Part shown: positions 62,386 through 64,000 of the stretch, one piece after another
Layout of the letters: the number at the start of each line of letters is the position of its first letter
Numbering within the stretch: the first letter of the stretch is position 1
Assembly: GCA_039621445.1 (NCBI GenBank)
Contig: CP154957.1
Coordinates: 41,380,011-41,444,010 of the forward strand
Source of the DNA: Euglena gracilis
Lineage: Eukaryota > Euglenida > Euglenophyceae > Euglenales
DNA: 64,000 bases
Reading direction: 5' to 3'
Translations under genes and position numbers: made by a program
Notes under the pieces: generated by a model
The model's database searches: none
What the model was told of the DNA's origin: nothing
Seen by the model: only the letters and a program-made list of their open reading frames with translations

Positions 62386-64000
62386 CTGGAAAAAGATACA
62401 GAAAATGGGGAAACAGAGTTACCAAACATCAATGAACCTATCTGGCTGACCTATTTTGGCAACTACAGTGAAAATAACAAAACCAGAGAACCAAAACCTT
62501 CAATGACGACGTGTCGGTCACTGTGAGAAAAATCCTTCAACCCCCCCCCTTGTCCAAAGTATGGCAAACATTCCAGGAACATGGTTTGACTAGGGAGCGT
62601 CACTGTACTTCAATGGGCGAAAATGCCACAATGTCTCAAAAATGTGCTGTTGGCATGCATTGATGACATGATATCTTGGACAGGGGGAGGGGAGGTACCT
62701 TTCAGAAATACAGCAAATGAATCATCTTCCAGTCACTTTTATTGCAGTGCACTGTGCAACAATTCTTATTCAAATTTATATAATTGGGGCAAGTAAATGA
62801 ACAGGGCGGCAGGGCGGCACGGGAAATCCTGGTGGGGAGCTGACCCCCCAAAGAAAATTTTTGACCTGGAAATCAGCGCCCCCCCCCCCGCCACACATAG
62901 GGGAAAGTCTGGGGGGGGGGGGTGGTCCAACTCATAATCATCTGACTTGTGAAGGTTTGAAAAAAATCTATCGGAGCCGGGCGTGGCTTAAGGACCTGGG
63001 GGGGGGGGGTCCAGCGCAGAGGCTGGAAAATTTGGACTGGCTGGAAACGGGCTGCTGGCTGACCCCCCCCCCCCGACCAGGGGGCAAACTGGGTGCCCAA
63101 AAATCGAAATCACAAAAATGTCCCAAAAAAACTGCCAATTATGCAAAAAAAATATTAAAAAATCGATTTTTTACCCCAAAAATATCCTGGACGGTTTTTT
63201 CCGACCCATTTTTGCCAAACTTTTGATCCAATTGTGCCAATTGTTTTGGCCCATTTTTGTACCCCCAAAAGCAAAAATCTGTGGGGCGGCTGGAAATAAA
63301 TAAACCTGCGGGCCAGAAAAAGGCTGCTGGCTGGGTGGACCCCCCGGGGGGTCCAATTTTCTTAAGCAACACCCTGCATCCGAGGCTTGAAAAAAGGCCG
63401 TCCGTTCTGCCGGCGATCCCTTTTGCCGATGCTCAACATTTTCGACGATCCCTTTGCCCGGTGTTCTATTAGGGTTTCGGGGATCACTGAACACCCCGGG
63501 GGGGCTGGTTTCCTAACTCTGCCTAACCCTAACCTTAACAACAGTTGTGACCCTGGCCCTTTACCCAAAAATAACACAATTCACCCGAAAACTGGGGGGG
63601 GTGACGAAACGTGGATCTTCGAAAAACGGATGTACATGCAAGGTAAAGCAAAGGCAATTTCCACGGGTAAATGCTGTTCTGCATGAGTATTGGTAACCAC
63701 TGAAAATGTGTTTAAAAAAAAACTAAAAACAATGCCGTAACACAAGCCTTTCTGAAAAATTTTCCACCGGTGGATGCTGCATGGGGCCATGCCAGTGTGC
63801 ACACTCCATCACCACAGCCTGTGGGGGGTAATTTCAGCAGAGCCTCTGGGGGTTAATTTCAGGTATACTGCAAAATATACATGTTTTGCAGACTATTGTT
63901 TTTTGTTTGCCGTTTTGCTTTAATGTGTGTATCACAAATATCTCGTGCCTTGGGTATTAATATATCATTTGTATCAAACTTGTTATCGATAACCGAGTAA
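62386..64000. other. Right-end region, no gene supported
   Basis: Holds G-runs (62,910-62,925, 62,999-63,009), a GTCCACCCAGCC/GGGGGTCC block near 63,340, and a short CCTAACCCTAACCTTAAC stretch at 63,520-63,540. It presumably carries upstream introns of the gene ending at 59,942. No exon convinces me. Confidence 0.5.

Overview
The window reads as nuclear DNA of an intron-rich protist, most likely a euglenid or close euglenozoan. It has very GC-rich exons (strong GC at codon third positions), AT-rich or poly-G/C-studded introns, and interstitial TTAGGG telomere repeats. It mixes ordinary GT-AG introns with many introns that lack GT/AG. Those instead run from about CAG to CTG with inverted-repeat ends and sit in a degenerate 8-bp direct duplication. 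Splicing them with 3 nt kept by the intron before CAG and 5 nt after CTG, the rule I recall for euglenid nonconventional introns, restores reading frame and family-typical protein sequence at 18 junctions. No prokaryotic, organellar, rRNA or tRNA gene was recognised.

All genes I can support are on the minus strand, so they read right to left. From the right: (1) 62.4-59.94 kb, an unnamed gene with a possible discoidin-like exon and a solved C-terminus. (2) 58.8-52.8 kb, scattered exons of a proline-rich protein of unknown identity. (3) 50.8-49.9 kb, a broken Rep/helicase relic of CRESS-DNA type with two small GT-AG introns, an in-frame stop and a frame conflict. (4) 48.56-44.78 kb, a ribonuclease-inhibitor-type LRR protein with a Lys-rich tail, almost fully solved. 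(5) 41.70-39.6 kb, a secreted plant-type LRR protein. (6) about 34.03-29.76 kb, a thaumatin-like protein. (7) 28.18-17.59 kb, an ankyrin-repeat protein whose N-terminal exons resemble the last AAA module of dynein heavy chain. (8) 16.35 kb to beyond position 1, a PDS5-type cohesin regulator with about 19 visible exons.

The rest is intronic and intergenic repeat DNA. It includes three MITE-like elements with 8-bp target duplications (6.05-7.44, 8.54-9.65, 26.00-27.51 kb), and two TIR elements of another family (35.46-37.09, 50.77-52.26 kb). There are two interstitial telomere arrays in opposite orientation (3.2 and 36.0 kb), GC-rich palindromes, foldback elements beside short telomeric motifs, and about 43-bp arrays (12.1-14.5 kb) carrying a Pol III B-box-like motif. 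Long G/C homopolymers and simple repeats are frequent.

The main point is that the introns and the mobile elements share one architecture (CA...TG ends, inverted repeats, 8-bp duplication). The window therefore looks like a record of transposon-like introns being gained and then decaying. Exon ends given to the base come from solved junctions; 'about' marks the others.
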